Shown one piece after another: positions 50,145-60,828 of a DNA stretch of 64,000 nucleotides. How positions within the stretch are numbered: position 1 is the stretch's first letter; each line of letters opens with the position of its first letter. The notes under the pieces are model-generated. The model did no database searches and was not told the origin of the DNA. It was given only the letters and a program-made list of their open reading frames with translations. A program made the position numbers and the translations under genes. Source of the stretch: Flavobacteriaceae bacterium (lineage in GTDB: Bacteria > Bacteroidota > Bacteroidia > Flavobacteriales > Flavobacteriaceae); the NCBI GenBank assembly GCA_002719315.1, contig PBHD01000001.1, positions 241,085 to 305,084 of the forward strand, given 5' to 3'.

Positions 50145-50958
50145 TTTCTTAATTTTATTAAAAATTATAATCCTGAAGTCGCTAGAATATTTTCAATTCT
50201 CTTTTACTGATGTAATAGATATAGTTCTTGTTGCTATCCTTCTTTTTTATTTATATAGACTTGTAAAAGGAACTGTTGCAATAAACATATTAATAGGTAT
50301 AATAATTATCTATATTATATGGAAAATAACCGATTTGCTAAAAATGGATGTTTTAAGTAATATTCTTGGAAATTTTATTAGTGTTGGTTTTTTTGCCTTA
50401 ATTGTTGTTTTTCAGCAGGAAATAAGAAAATTTTTATTACTGATAGGATCTCCAAATTTTGCTGCTAGAAGAAATTTAATTAAATATTTTAATTTTTTAA
50501 ATCAAAACAGTTATAATAAAAAATTTGATATAAAATTATTTCTTGATGATTGCTATTCAATGTCTAAAAAAAAGACAGGTGCTATTATTGTTATTGAAAG
50601 AGGCAACAGTTTAGAGTTTTTGATTACTTCAGGAAATAATGTAAACATTAAGCTTTCATCCCAAATATTAGAAACTATTTTTTTTAAAAATAATCCTTTG
50701 CATGATGGAGCTGTTTTAATAAGATCAAATTATATTGTAGCTACTAGAGTTGTGCTTCCAGTTTCAGAATCAACTTCTATACCATCTAGGTTTGGTTTAC
50801 GTCATAGAGCTGCAATTGGAATTACTGAAAAGACTGATGCAATAGCGATTGTGATATCCGAACAAACTGGAGAAATATCATATGTGAAAGATGGAGTTAT
50901 TGCTAATTATAAAAACCAAAATGAACTTAATAAGCTTTTATTAGAAGATCTCTTATAA
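50128..50958 (+). CDS. cdaA: Diadenylate cyclase CdaA
   Basis: N-terminal TMs; VVFQQEIRKFLLLIGS; NPLHDGAVLIR (DGA); RFGLRHRAAIGITE (RHR). Exact start uncertain. Confidence 0.92.
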   Translation: MNICISFLILLKIIILKSLEYFQFSFTDVIDIVLVAILLFYLYRLVKGTVAINILIGIIIIYIIWKITDLLKMDVLSNILGNFISVGFFALIVVFQQEIRKFLLLIGSPNFAARRNLIKYFNFLNQNSYNKKFDIKLFLDDCYSMSKKKTGAIIVIERGNSLEFLITSGNNVNIKLSSQILETIFFKNNPLHDGAVLIRSNYIVATRVVLPVSESTSIPSRFGLRHRAAIGITEKTDAIAIVISEQTGEISYVKDGVIANYKNQNELNKLLLEDLL

Positions 50959-50963
50959 TTAAT

Positions 50964-52736
50964 TTATAAATTCTTTACCAAATTTAATGGTTTCTTTATA
51001 TTAAATTTCTTAAAATAACTATTTTTTGATTTTAATAAATCGTTGTAAACTCCTTCTTCAACAATCTTTCCTCTATCTAATACAATTATTTTATCTGAAT
51101 TTTTTATTGTGTCTAACCTATGTGCTATTATGATTGATGTTTTTCCTTTTGTTAACTTATTAATGGCATTCTGAATTATTTCTTCAGAATAAGAGTCAAC
51201 TGAAGAAGTTGCTTCATCTAAAATCAACAATTTTGGATTTCTTATGTAAACTCTTAAGAATGCAATTAATTGTCTCTGACCTGATGACAACATTTGTCCT
51301 CTCTCTTGAATATTAAAATCATATCCGTTTGGCAATGTCATTATAAAATCATGTATACCAATTTCCTTAGCTGAATTAATTACTTCAGATTTTTTTATTG
51401 AACTATCAAACAACGTTATATTATTATATATTGAATCTGCATATAGAAAAACTTCTTGTAAAACAATTCCAATATTTTTTCTTAAGCTATTTAATTCAAT
51501 ATTTTGTATTGAAAAACCATCAATATGAATTTTTCCAGAATCAATATCATAAAATCTTGAAATTAAATTTATAATTGTAGACTTTCCAGCTCCAGTTGGT
51601 CCAACAATAGCAGTTTTTTGTCCAGGTTCTATTTTTAATGAGATTCCTTTAATTACCTCTTCTCCCTTATTGTATGAAAATTTTACGTTTTTAAAAAAAA
51701 TCAACCCTTTAATTGATTTTAAAATAATTTTCCCGTTATCAATAATTTTAAAATCTAATTCCAAAATCTTAAATACCCTTTCAACAGAAACCATACCCAT
51801 TTGAAGAGTGTTAAATTTATCTGCAATCTGTCTTAATGGTCTAAATAACATCTGTGACATCTGAATAAACAAAAAAATCATCCCAATCGTAATTGTTGGA
51901 TCAGTAATAATATTATAACCCCCATACCATACAATTAATCCAATTAAAACTGAAGAAGAAATTTCGGCAACTGGAAAAAAAATTGAATTAATCCAAACAG
52001 TTTTTAACCATGCATTTCGATGAAAACGATTTATTACTTTAAATTTTTCATACTCTTCATTTTCTCTATTAAAAATTTGTACAATCTTCATACCACTAAT
52101 TCTTTCCTGAACATAAGAATTCAAATTAGCAACCTGAAATCTTACTTCTTCAAATGCTTTTTTCATAGATTTTTGAAAAAGTTTTGTAGCATAAAGAACT
52201 ACAGGTAGAATTGAAAAAACAATTAATGATAATTCAAAATTAACATAAAGCATTACTATTATAACTAAAAACATTTGTAATAAATCTGCAATAATCAAAA
52301 ATAAACCTTGAGAAAAAATACTAGCAATTGTTTCAATGTCATTGACAGTTCTAGTAACCAGTCTCCCTATAGGGTTTTTTTTAAAATAATCTAATTTAAA
52401 ATCAAGTATCCTTTTAAACAATTTAACTCTAAGATCATTAATGACTTTCTGCCCTAAAAAATTAGCAAAATAAACAAAGAGTATTTGAAAAATTACTGTT
52501 AAAAACAACGAAATAAGCATAAATAATATAATAATTTTCATTCCTTGATAATCTTTTGGCCTTATATAATCATCTACAATTATTTTTAACAAATAAGGAG
52601 TTACAATAGAAAAAACAGACAATAAAATAGCGGTAATTAATACTAAATGATAATAAAAACGATATGGTTTAACAAAAACCATTAATTTTTTAAAAAGTTT
52701 TAAGTTAAATATTTTACCTTTTAAATTTTTCTTCAT
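50964..52736 (-). CDS. ABC transporter, fused permease/ATPase (MsbA-like)
   Basis: Six TMs; Walker A VGPTGAGKSTIINL; LSSGQRQLIAFLRV; LLILDEATSSVDS. Confidence 0.93.
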   Translation of the reverse strand: MKKNLKGKIFNLKLFKKLMVFVKPYRFYYHLVLITAILLSVFSIVTPYLLKIIVDDYIRPKDYQGMKIIILFMLISLFLTVIFQILFVYFANFLGQKVINDLRVKLFKRILDFKLDYFKKNPIGRLVTRTVNDIETIASIFSQGLFLIIADLLQMFLVIIVMLYVNFELSLIVFSILPVVLYATKLFQKSMKKAFEEVRFQVANLNSYVQERISGMKIVQIFNRENEEYEKFKVINRFHRNAWLKTVWINSIFFPVAEISSSVLIGLIVWYGGYNIITDPTITIGMIFLFIQMSQMLFRPLRQIADKFNTLQMGMVSVERVFKILELDFKIIDNGKIILKSIKGLIFFKNVKFSYNKGEEVIKGISLKIEPGQKTAIVGPTGAGKSTIINLISRFYDIDSGKIHIDGFSIQNIELNSLRKNIGIVLQEVFLYADSIYNNITLFDSSIKKSEVINSAKEIGIHDFIMTLPNGYDFNIQERGQMLSSGQRQLIAFLRVYIRNPKLLILDEATSSVDSYSEEIIQNAINKLTKGKTSIIIAHRLDTIKNSDKIIVLDRGKIVEEGVYNDLLKSKNSYFKKFNIKKPLNLVKNL

Positions 52737-53479
52737 TTAAATATATCTTTAGGATAGGTAATTTTTTTTAAAAAAAGTCCTTTAGCAGGTACAGAATATC
52801 CTGCCATAGATCTATTTTTACTATTAATAATTTCAAAAAAATTATTAATAGATGTTTTACCTCTTCCAACATCAATTAATGTACCAACAATAGATCTAAC
52901 CATATTTCTTAAAAAACGATTTGCTGTTATTTCAAAAACATATTTATTATCAAATTCCATCCATTTAGAGTTTAGGATGTTACAAAGGTAATTAGTAACG
53001 TCAGTTTTTGATTTAGTGAAACATTTAAAATTATTATTATTGATTATAATTTTAATTGCTTCGTTAATTTTTTTAATATTTAATGAATGGTTTAAATAAT
53101 AGCTATATTCATCTAAAAAAACATCCTTTTCTTTAGATATATTATATATATAAGTTCTTGAAATAGCATCAAATCTAGCATGAGCATTTTTCTTAACAGT
53201 TTTTAATGATTTTACAGAAATATCATTAGATAAAAATTGATTTAATTTAAAAATAATATTATTTGGATTTTCAAAATGCTCATTAACATCAAAATGAGCA
53301 ACCATCTCTTTTGCATGAACACCAGCATCTGTTCTTCCTGCACCAGTTACTTCAATTTTGTTTTTTAATAAAACACTTAATGATTCTTCAATTTTCTCTT
53401 GAACTGTAATAGAATTTTTTTGCTTTTGCCATCCATGATAAAACTTGCCATTAAAAGAAAAATAAATAAAATATCTCAA
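52733..53479 (-). CDS. truA: tRNA pseudouridine synthase A
   Basis: FNGKFYHGWQKQ; VTGAGRTDAGVHAKEMVAHFD; FLRNMVRSIVGTLIDVGRGK. Confidence 0.95.
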   Translation of the reverse strand: MRYFIYFSFNGKFYHGWQKQKNSITVQEKIEESLSVLLKNKIEVTGAGRTDAGVHAKEMVAHFDVNEHFENPNNIIFKLNQFLSNDISVKSLKTVKKNAHARFDAISRTYIYNISKEKDVFLDEYSYYLNHSLNIKKINEAIKIIINNNNFKCFTKSKTDVTNYLCNILNSKWMEFDNKYVFEITANRFLRNMVRSIVGTLIDVGRGKTSINNFFEIINSKNRSMAGYSVPAKGLFLKKITYPKDIFK

Positions 53480-53545
53480 AATTTTTTTTCGCTAATATAA
53501 AAGCAATTTATATTTGAATAACATCTATTTAATAAATATTCAATT

Positions 53546-54052
53546 TTGAAGATATTAATTCTTTCTGACACACATGGTCACTTAGATGATCGAATAATTC
53601 ATTATTCTAATAAAGTTGATGAAATATGGCATGCTGGAGATATAGGGTCTCTAGAATTAATTGAACTCTTAAAAAAAAAAAAGAAGGTAAATGCTGTCTA
53701 TGGAAACATAGATGGAATAAAAATAAGATCTTTGTTTAATGAATATTTATCTTTTTTTTGTGAAAAAATATCTATTCTATTAATTCATATAGCTGGAAAA
53801 CCACTTTTTTACAATAAAAAAACAAATGAATTAATTAAAAAATATAACCCTAAAATATTAGTTTGCGGACATTCTCATATTTTAAAAATAATAAATGATA
53901 AAAAAAATAATTTATTACATATAAACCCAGGAGCAGCTGGCATATTTGGTTTTCACAAAAAAAGAACTATGATAAAACTTGAAATAATTAATGAAGATGT
54001 AAAAAGATTAGAAGTTATAGAATTAAATGAATACAAAAAAAAACTACCTTAG
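53546..54052 (+). CDS. YfcE-like metallophosphoesterase
   Basis: ILILSDTHGHLD; WHAGDIGS; VYGNIDG; VCGHSHI; LHINPGAAG. TTG start. Confidence 0.92.
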   Translation: MKILILSDTHGHLDDRIIHYSNKVDEIWHAGDIGSLELIELLKKKKKVNAVYGNIDGIKIRSLFNEYLSFFCEKISILLIHIAGKPLFYNKKTNELIKKYNPKILVCGHSHILKIINDKKNNLLHINPGAAGIFGFHKKRTMIKLEIINEDVKRLEVIELNEYKKKLP

Positions 54053-54442
54053 TCTGTTTATTGAATCAATTAATTTTTTATCCTTTGAAATTGATTTATT
54101 AGCAAAAATTATAAGAATTAAATTAATAAGTGCTGAAGATAAAATTTTGTAATGATTCATATCAAAATTATATTTGTTATACAAAACAAAGCTTATTGCA
54201 AATAAACAAATCAACAACATAGAAACCCTATTTAAGTATATTTGTAATCCTCTCTTTCTAAACAATAGCATACTTACAAAACTTATAATTGAAATTAAAA
54301 CAAAAACATATTTTTCAAAGATTAATAGATAATCAACTCCAAAAAAATTCTTTTTTTCTAATTCTAAAGGAAATAGATAAAAAGTTAAAATACAGATTAA
54401 AATAGAAAAAAATAAATACAGAGTTTGGACTCTTTGAATCAT
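54044..54442 (-). CDS. DUF4293-type membrane protein
   Basis: MIQRVQTLYLFFSILICILTFYLFPLE; four predicted TMs. Confidence 0.75.
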   Translation of the reverse strand: MIQRVQTLYLFFSILICILTFYLFPLELEKKNFFGVDYLLIFEKYVFVLISIISFVSMLLFRKRGLQIYLNRVSMLLICLFAISFVLYNKYNFDMNHYKILSSALINLILIIFANKSISKDKKLIDSINRLR

Positions 54443-54573
54443 AGCTTTAGAAAAGATTTAAAAATTAAAAACGTAAATTAAAATAAAATTTGTATTATTG
54501 TCGCATACTTAGTCTGAAAAAATTCCTAAAATTTCAAAAAACGTATCAAAGACTTCAATAACACTTTACATAC

Positions 54574-56016
54574 ATGTTAGAAATAGCTAAACTCAAAACA
54601 AAAAAAATTTCTGATTTACAAAAAATTGCAGAAGAAATTGGATTAAAAAATTTTAAAGATTTAAAAAAAACTGATTTAATTTATCAGATTATTGACCAAG
54701 CAGCATCAAAAAAAGATTCTACTTTAAAAGATATCCCTGATGAAAAAAAATTAACAAAGGTGCTCAAACCTAATTCTTCTAGATTTTCCTCAAATAAAAA
54801 TGAAAAAATAATCAAAAAAAATACTGATAAACATAATAAAAAATTAGAAGTAAACCATAATAGAGACAATAGAAATAAATATAGAGAACCTGATTTTGAG
54901 TTTGATGGATTCGTTGAAGCAGAAGGAGTTCTTGAAATTATGGGTGAAGGCTACGGGTTTTTAAGATCTTCAGATTACAACTATTTATCTTCTCCAGATG
55001 ATGTATATGTCTCTCAATCTCAAATTAGACTTTTTGGTTTAAAGACAGGTGATACGGTTTTAGGCTTTGTTAGACCTCCAAAAGAAGGCGAAAAATATTT
55101 TCCGCTTATAAAGATCGAAAAATTAAATGGTCTAGATCCTAAAATTGTAAGAGATAGAGTGTCTTTTCAGCATTTAACCCCTTTATTTCCTGAAGAAAAG
55201 TTTAATATTGCTGAAAAACAAAGTACTATTTCTACAAGAATCATAGACTTATTTTCACCTATTGGTAAAGGGCAAAGAGGAATGATTGTCTCTCAACCAA
55301 AAACTGGTAAAACAATGCTCTTAAAAGAAATTGCAAATGCGATAGCTGCCAATCATCCTGAGGTTTATCAATTAATTTTATTAATTGATGAACGCCCTGA
55401 AGAGGTAACAGATATGCAGAGAAATGTTGACGGAGAAGTTGTCGCTTCAACCTTTGATGAACCTGCTGATAGACATGTAAGAGTTGCGAATATTGTATTA
55501 GAAAAAGCAAAAAGATTAGTTGAATGTGGACATGATGTTGTCATATTACTGGACTCTATAACAAGGTTAGCTAGAGCATATAATACGGTTCAACCTGCTT
55601 CTGGAAAAATATTAAGCGGAGGTGTCGATGCTAATGCTCTTCATAAACCAAAAAGATTTTTTGGAGCAGCCAGAAAAATTGAAAATGGAGGATCTCTTTC
55701 TATAATTGCAACTGCTTTAACAGAGACTGGTTCTAAAATGGATGAAGTTATTTTTGAAGAATTTAAAGGAACAGGAAATATGGAGCTCCAATTAGACAGA
55801 AGGATCTCTAATAGGAGAATTTTCCCTGCAATTGATCTTGTTTCATCAAGTACAAGAAGGGATGATTTATTATTAGATGAAAATACAATTCAAAGAATGT
55901 GGGTAATGAGAAAATATTTAGCTGACATGAACCCCGTAGAAGCTATGGAATTTATTAATGATCGTTTTAGAAAAACTACAAGCAATGAGGAATTTCTTAT
56001 TTCAATGAATTCCTAA
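54574..56016 (+). CDS. rho: Transcription termination factor Rho
   Basis: [97 protein letters not shown]. Confidence 0.97.
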   Translation: MLEIAKLKTKKISDLQKIAEEIGLKNFKDLKKTDLIYQIIDQAASKKDSTLKDIPDEKKLTKVLKPNSSRFSSNKNEKIIKKNTDKHNKKLEVNHNRDNRNKYREPDFEFDGFVEAEGVLEIMGEGYGFLRSSDYNYLSSPDDVYVSQSQIRLFGLKTGDTVLGFVRPPKEGEKYFPLIKIEKLNGLDPKIVRDRVSFQHLTPLFPEEKFNIAEKQSTISTRIIDLFSPIGKGQRGMIVSQPKTGKTMLLKEIANAIAANHPEVYQLILLIDERPEEVTDMQRNVDGEVVASTFDEPADRHVRVANIVLEKAKRLVECGHDVVILLDSITRLARAYNTVQPASGKILSGGVDANALHKPKRFFGAARKIENGGSLSIIATALTETGSKMDEVIFEEFKGTGNMELQLDRRISNRRIFPAIDLVSSSTRRDDLLLDENTIQRMWVMRKYLADMNPVEAMEFINDRFRKTTSNEEFLISMNS

Positions 56017-56019
56017 GTA

Positions 56020-56274
56020 TTACTTTAATTTAGCGAGATGTGCAGCTAATTTTGATTTCAAGTTTGCTGCCTTATTAGAGTGAATGATATTCTTTTTAGA
56101 AAGTTTGTCAATTAAAGATATTATACCAGGAAAAGATTTTAACGCTTCCTTTTTCTTATTTATTTCTTTAAAATCCCTAATAGAATTTCGAGCTGTTTTA
56201 TGCTGATATCTATTTAAAAGTCTCTTTTTAGAATTAGATCTAACTCTTTTAATTGCAGATTTATGATTTGCCAT
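56020..56274 (-). CDS. rpsT: 30S ribosomal protein S20
   Basis: MANHKSAIKRVRSNSKKRLLNRYQHKTARN; IHSNKAANLKSKLAAHL. Confidence 0.95.
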   Translation of the reverse strand: MANHKSAIKRVRSNSKKRLLNRYQHKTARNSIRDFKEINKKKEALKSFPGIISLIDKLSKKNIIHSNKAANLKSKLAAHLAKLK

Positions 56275-56288
56275 TATTTAAAATTTAG

Positions 56289-56360
56289 TAGCCCGTAGGG
56301 GAATCGAACCCCTCTTTCTAGGATGAAAACCTAACGTCCTAACCGATAGACGAACGGGCC
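56289..56360 (-). tRNA. tRNA-Glu(UUC)
   Basis: Minus strand GGCCCGTTCGTCTATCGGTTAGGACGTTAGGTTTTCATCCTAGAAAGAGGGGTTCGATTCCCCTACGGGCTA; anticodon TTC. Confidence 0.95.
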
Positions 56361-56373
56361 GTTTTTTCGAGCG

Positions 56374-56405
56374 CAAATGTACATGTAAAATTCATATTAT
56401 ACAAA
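56374..56405 (-). promoter_or_regulatory. Bacteroidota-type promoter for tRNA-Glu (and probably rpsT)
   Basis: Minus strand TTTG-N20-TACATTTG (plus-strand CAAATGTA at 56374..56381, CAAA at 56402..56405), 13 nt before the tRNA 5' end. Confidence 0.58.
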
Positions 56406-56430
56406 ACAATATGAACAATGAATTATTTGA

Positions 56431-57912
56431 TTAATAAGATATTGCAAATAAAACTCTTTGAGAAGAAGGTTTTCCAGAAATTATACACTTTCCTTTTTCG
56501 GAAATCTTATCTATTGGAATACACCTAATAGTAGCTTTAGTTTCATTTTTGATTTTTTCTTCAGTTTTTAAACTGCCATCCCAATGAGCTGAAATAAACC
56601 CACCTTTAGTTTTTAATATTTTTTTAAATGATCCATAATCATCAACTTCAGTAATTAAACTATCTCTAAAGCTTTTTGCTTTTTTAAATAAAGCTAATTG
56701 AATATCATTTAAAATTTCTTCAATTTTTGAAAACAATTTATCATCATTACTAACTGTGCTTTTAATTAAAGTGTCTCTTCTTGATATCTCAACGGTATTG
56801 TTTTCTATATCTTTTGGCCCTACAACAATTCTTATTGGAATTCCTTTTAATTCATATTCATTAAATTTATATCCAGGTTTAAAATTTTCTCTATCATCAT
56901 ACTTTAAGCTAATTCCTTTAACTTTTAATCCTTCTGTAATTTTATTTACAACTTTATTAATCAATTCAAGTTCAGATCTTGATTTATAAATCGGTACAAT
57001 TACAACTTGAATTGGAGCTAATTTAGGTGGTAAAACTAAACCGTTATCATCACCATGTGTCATAATTAGAGCGCCCATTAATCTTGTAGACACACCCCAA
57101 GAGGTTGCCCAAACATGTTCTAAATCACCTTTTTTATTTGCAAATCTTACATCAAATGCTTTTGCAAAATTTTGTCCTAAAAAATGTGATGTGCCTGCTT
57201 GTAAAGCTTTTCCATCTTGCATCAAAGCTTCTACACAAAATGTTTCAACAGCCCCAGCAAAACGTTCACTTTCACTTTTTAATCCTTGAATGATAGGAAT
57301 AGCCATATAATTCTGTATAAAATTTGCATATAAATTATTTATAAGCCTAGCTTCATCTATTGCTTCATCTTTTGATTCATGAGCTGTATGACCTTCCTGC
57401 CATAGAAATTCAGATGTTCTTAAAAAAAGTCTTGTTCTCATTTCCCATCTAACAACATTTGCCCATTGATTAATTTTAATTGGAAGATCTCTATATGACT
57501 GAATCCATTTCTTATAAGTATTCCATATTATTGCTTCACTTGTAGGCCTTACTATAAGCTCTTCCTCTAATTTTGAATCTGGATCTACAATAAGTTTATT
57601 TTTATTTGTGTTATCATTTTTCAATCTATAATGTGTGACAATTGCACATTCTTTTGCGAAACCTTCAGCATTTTTTTCTTCAGCTTCAAATAAACTTTTT
57701 GGGACAAATAATGGAAAATAAGCATTTTGATGACCTGTTTCTTTAAACATTAAATCTAACTGAGATTGAATTTTTTCCCAAATAGCAAAACCATATGGCT
57801 TTATAACCATACAACCTCTTACAGCAGAATTTTCAGCTAAATCAGCTTTGACAACTAATTCATTATACCATTTAGAATAATCTTGATTTCTTTTTGAAAG
57901 ATTCTTACTCAT
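56431..57912 (-). CDS. proS: Prolyl-tRNA synthetase
   Basis: Class II motifs: [91 protein letters not shown]. Confidence 0.96.
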   Translation of the reverse strand: MSKNLSKRNQDYSKWYNELVVKADLAENSAVRGCMVIKPYGFAIWEKIQSQLDLMFKETGHQNAYFPLFVPKSLFEAEEKNAEGFAKECAIVTHYRLKNDNTNKNKLIVDPDSKLEEELIVRPTSEAIIWNTYKKWIQSYRDLPIKINQWANVVRWEMRTRLFLRTSEFLWQEGHTAHESKDEAIDEARLINNLYANFIQNYMAIPIIQGLKSESERFAGAVETFCVEALMQDGKALQAGTSHFLGQNFAKAFDVRFANKKGDLEHVWATSWGVSTRLMGALIMTHGDDNGLVLPPKLAPIQVVIVPIYKSRSELELINKVVNKITEGLKVKGISLKYDDRENFKPGYKFNEYELKGIPIRIVVGPKDIENNTVEISRRDTLIKSTVSNDDKLFSKIEEILNDIQLALFKKAKSFRDSLITEVDDYGSFKKILKTKGGFISAHWDGSLKTEEKIKNETKATIRCIPIDKISEKGKCIISGKPSSQRVLFAISY

Positions 57913-58006
57913 ATTATTTCTTTGGCATAAAATTTGCCTTATATTTAATTGAAAACAAAATTAAACTATTTGATTGACACTTTTAGAACTTAACCAATTT
58001 ATAATA

Positions 58007-59200
58007 ATGAAAATTAAAAACTTTATTTTGTCTCTTTTCCTTTTAACATTTGTTTTAGGTTGTGGTAGCTTTCAAACCTCTTCATATTTTTTGTCTGATG
58101 GTATATATTATGAAAGTCCTAATCTAGTTAAAAAAAACAATTCTGATAAAACAAAATATTACTCAAAATATTTTCAAAATTTAGGAGATAATTATTCATC
58201 TTTAAATGGTAATGAGGAGTATTTTATTGATTCAGAAAATTATTTTTCCCCAAATTCAAATAATCAATTATTATGGGGTGATAATGTTTCTCAAACAGAA
58301 GTTATATTTATGAATTATGGATTTCCTAGATATTGGGGATTTTATAATCAAGGTTATTATAATCCTTTTTACTTTAACAGGTTCGGTTTTTATAATAGAT
58401 ATAATGGTCTTGCCTATGGATGGAGTTTTCATAATCCTTATTACAGTCCTTTTTACAATCCATATTATAGTCCATATTATTCCCCATTTTATAGACCTTT
58501 TTACAATCCTTTTTACAACCCTTATGACCCATTTTATGCTTCAAGAGGATATTATAATAGACAATATTATTCAGATATAGACTATAAAAAAAGAAAGTCA
58601 TATAACCTATCTAAATCAAATAGCCGAAGAGGAGAGAAAAATTATCCCAATTCTAAAACAAATGATAAAGAAATATCTTCTAATTCGACTAATAAATCTG
58701 ATTCAGAGTTAGATATAAGGACTGCCCTTAATAGATTAAATGTAGGAAGAGGTAGATACTTAGGTAGTAGAATTACTAGCAGTTTACGAAATTCTACTGA
58801 TAACCAATTGGGGAGTAAATCAATTGGATCTTTAACTAAAAGGCCTCAAATATCTGGAAGAAACGTTAACACTTCTAAAGGATCTTCAATTAATAAAACA
58901 GGAAGAGGGTTTTCATCATCTTCAGTTAGAAACTATTCAAGAGAAATAAATAGATCCCGTGAAGTAAATTCCAATAGACAATATTATAGAGAAACTTATA
59001 GAAAACGTTATAGAGACAATAATTCCTCAAACAGAAATAATTTTCAAAGAAATAATAACTACAATAATACCCAAAGAAATTCTTCTTATCGAAGATCATA
59101 TTCTCCTTCAAGATCTTACTCTTCTGGAAGATCTTCTGGTAACTCCTCTAATTCAAGATCAAGCTCTGGAGGATCTAGTAGAGGAAGTAGGCCTCAATAA
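58007..59200 (+). CDS. Lipoprotein with Tyr/Pro/Phe-rich repeats and a basic Ser/Arg/Asn-rich C-terminal tail
   Basis: MKIKNFILSLFLLTFVLGC lipobox; YNPFYNPYYSPYYSPFYRPFYNPFYNPY; tail SYSPSRSYSSGRSSGNSSNSRSSSGG. Start moved from 57974 to ATG 58007. Confidence 0.75.
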   Translation: MKIKNFILSLFLLTFVLGCGSFQTSSYFLSDGIYYESPNLVKKNNSDKTKYYSKYFQNLGDNYSSLNGNEEYFIDSENYFSPNSNNQLLWGDNVSQTEVIFMNYGFPRYWGFYNQGYYNPFYFNRFGFYNRYNGLAYGWSFHNPYYSPFYNPYYSPYYSPFYRPFYNPFYNPYDPFYASRGYYNRQYYSDIDYKKRKSYNLSKSNSRRGEKNYPNSKTNDKEISSNSTNKSDSELDIRTALNRLNVGRGRYLGSRITSSLRNSTDNQLGSKSIGSLTKRPQISGRNVNTSKGSSINKTGRGFSSSSVRNYSREINRSREVNSNRQYYRETYRKRYRDNNSSNRNNFQRNNNYNNTQRNSSYRRSYSPSRSYSSGRSSGNSSNSRSSSGGSSRGSRPQ

Positions 59201-59213
59201 AAATTAGTTTTAA

Positions 59214-60758
59214 ATGATAAAAAAAAAGATACTCAACGTTTGTTTTGTGTTGTGCTTTAATTTAATTAATGCTCAATCAATTAATGATGCTATAACATAT
59301 AATTTGTCAGATTTATCAGGTTCAGCAAGGTTTACTGCAATGGCAGGAGCATTTGGTGCTTCAGGAGGGGATCTTTCTGCAATTTCTATTAATCCTGCAA
59401 GCTCATCTGTATTTCTTGTAAATCAATTTAGTATTTCCTCTATTTCATATGAAAACAAGACAAATACCAGTTTTTCAAATAATGTTAATCAATATATTAG
59501 AACTGCTACAGGATCTATTCCTTATCCAACTTTTCATTTTAATCAACTTGGAGCCGTTTTTGTTTTTAACAATAACAATAAAAATGAAAATTGGTCTAGA
59601 ATAAGTTTATCTTATAATTATGGTGATAAAAAAAGATACAATAACTCATATATTATTGAAGGAAATAACTCAAATGGTTTAGATAACTATTTTTTATTCT
59701 ATGCCAATGGATTAAAATTAAGTGATTTAGATCTTTATGAGGGTGAAACTATATCTGAAGTTTATAGAATTCTTGGAAATGATATAGGCTTTGGAGCTCA
59801 ACAAGCTTTTTTGGGATACCAAAGCTATTTAATTAATCCAGTTGATTTTAATCCTGATAATGACAAATATGTTTCAAATGCTATATATAATAATTTATCC
59901 AATTATATGAAAATAAATACAGAAGGTTATCATGGTGTTCATTCCATTAATTTATCTGGTTTATATAAAAACTTTATTCATCTTGGAATAAATATTAATC
60001 TTCACGAAATTAAATATGAAAAATATAGTCGTTTTATTGAACAAGGATTTTCTGAAAAATCAAATGTAACTGAAGTTGTCTTTGATAATAATCTTGAGTC
60101 TAATGGCGAAGGAATTTCTTTTCAAATAGGATTGATCGCAAAAATAAATAAAAATATCCGCCTTGGAGCCTATTATGACGGTCCTCAATGGATTAAAATA
60201 ACAGAAAAGTATAAGCAAGAAATTGTTGTTGATTATATTGAAAACAAATCATATATATCCGAAAAGATCAAACCGGATGTAACAACAATTTACGATCCAT
60301 ATAAAATTCAAATTCCCTCAAAAAAAAATATAAGTCTTGCTTATATTTTTAAAAGAGGACTGATTAGTTTTGACTATGGAGTTAAAAATTATGGAAAAAC
60401 TCTATTTAAAGAAACTTCAAATAAAGCAAGTAATTATTTAAATGACTTAAACAGTCAAATAAGTGATGAATTAAAATCAATAAACACCTTAAGAATTGGA
60501 GGTGAATATATAATCGGATTATTATCAATTAGAGCGGGTATTTTTAATGAAAAATCTTTTCAGAATAATATAACTTTAAATAATAAAGCTACATCCTGGG
60601 GCCTTGGACTTAATTTCAAAAGGAGTTCTATTGATATAGCTTTTATTGATAATAAAAACAAAAACTCATACAAAACATATCCAGTTGTTTTAACTGACAA
60701 CTACTATTTAACCAATAATAAAAGTCAAATAATATTAACTTATAACTTAAAGTTTTAA
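59214..60758 (+). CDS. OmpP1/FadL-like outer membrane transport protein
   Basis: LSDLSGSARFTAMAGAFGASGGDLSAISINPASSSVF, characteristic of the Bacteroidota FadL-like family. Confidence 0.85.
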   Translation: MIKKKILNVCFVLCFNLINAQSINDAITYNLSDLSGSARFTAMAGAFGASGGDLSAISINPASSSVFLVNQFSISSISYENKTNTSFSNNVNQYIRTATGSIPYPTFHFNQLGAVFVFNNNNKNENWSRISLSYNYGDKKRYNNSYIIEGNNSNGLDNYFLFYANGLKLSDLDLYEGETISEVYRILGNDIGFGAQQAFLGYQSYLINPVDFNPDNDKYVSNAIYNNLSNYMKINTEGYHGVHSINLSGLYKNFIHLGININLHEIKYEKYSRFIEQGFSEKSNVTEVVFDNNLESNGEGISFQIGLIAKINKNIRLGAYYDGPQWIKITEKYKQEIVVDYIENKSYISEKIKPDVTTIYDPYKIQIPSKKNISLAYIFKRGLISFDYGVKNYGKTLFKETSNKASNYLNDLNSQISDELKSINTLRIGGEYIIGLLSIRAGIFNEKSFQNNITLNNKATSWGLGLNFKRSSIDIAFIDNKNKNSYKTYPVVLTDNYYLTNNKSQIILTYNLKF

Positions 60759-60804
60759 ATAAAATCAATTCTGAATATTGGTATATCAAAATTCAATTTA
60801 TAAT

Positions 60805-60812
60805 TATATTTG
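60805..60812 (+). promoter_or_regulatory. -7 box TATATTTG upstream of the QueD/PTPS gene
   Basis: TAnnTTTG consensus, 16 nt before ATG 60829. Confidence 0.42.
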
Positions 60813-60828
60813 AGGGAAATTATTAATA

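Noticed and set aside
55259-55510. 83-aa antisense ORF within rho
   Set aside because: Fully within the catalytic region of rho; shadow ORF.
58430-58535. Tandem-repeat DNA resembling a small CRISPR or satellite array
   Set aside because: Period is short and imperfect, without spacer structure, and is explained by in-frame amino-acid repeats.
58317-58601. Alternative-frame ORFs across the Tyr/Pro repeat (plus 87 aa, minus 75 aa)
   Set aside because: Products of the short-period repeat being open in several frames; the annotated frame has lipobox and continuity.
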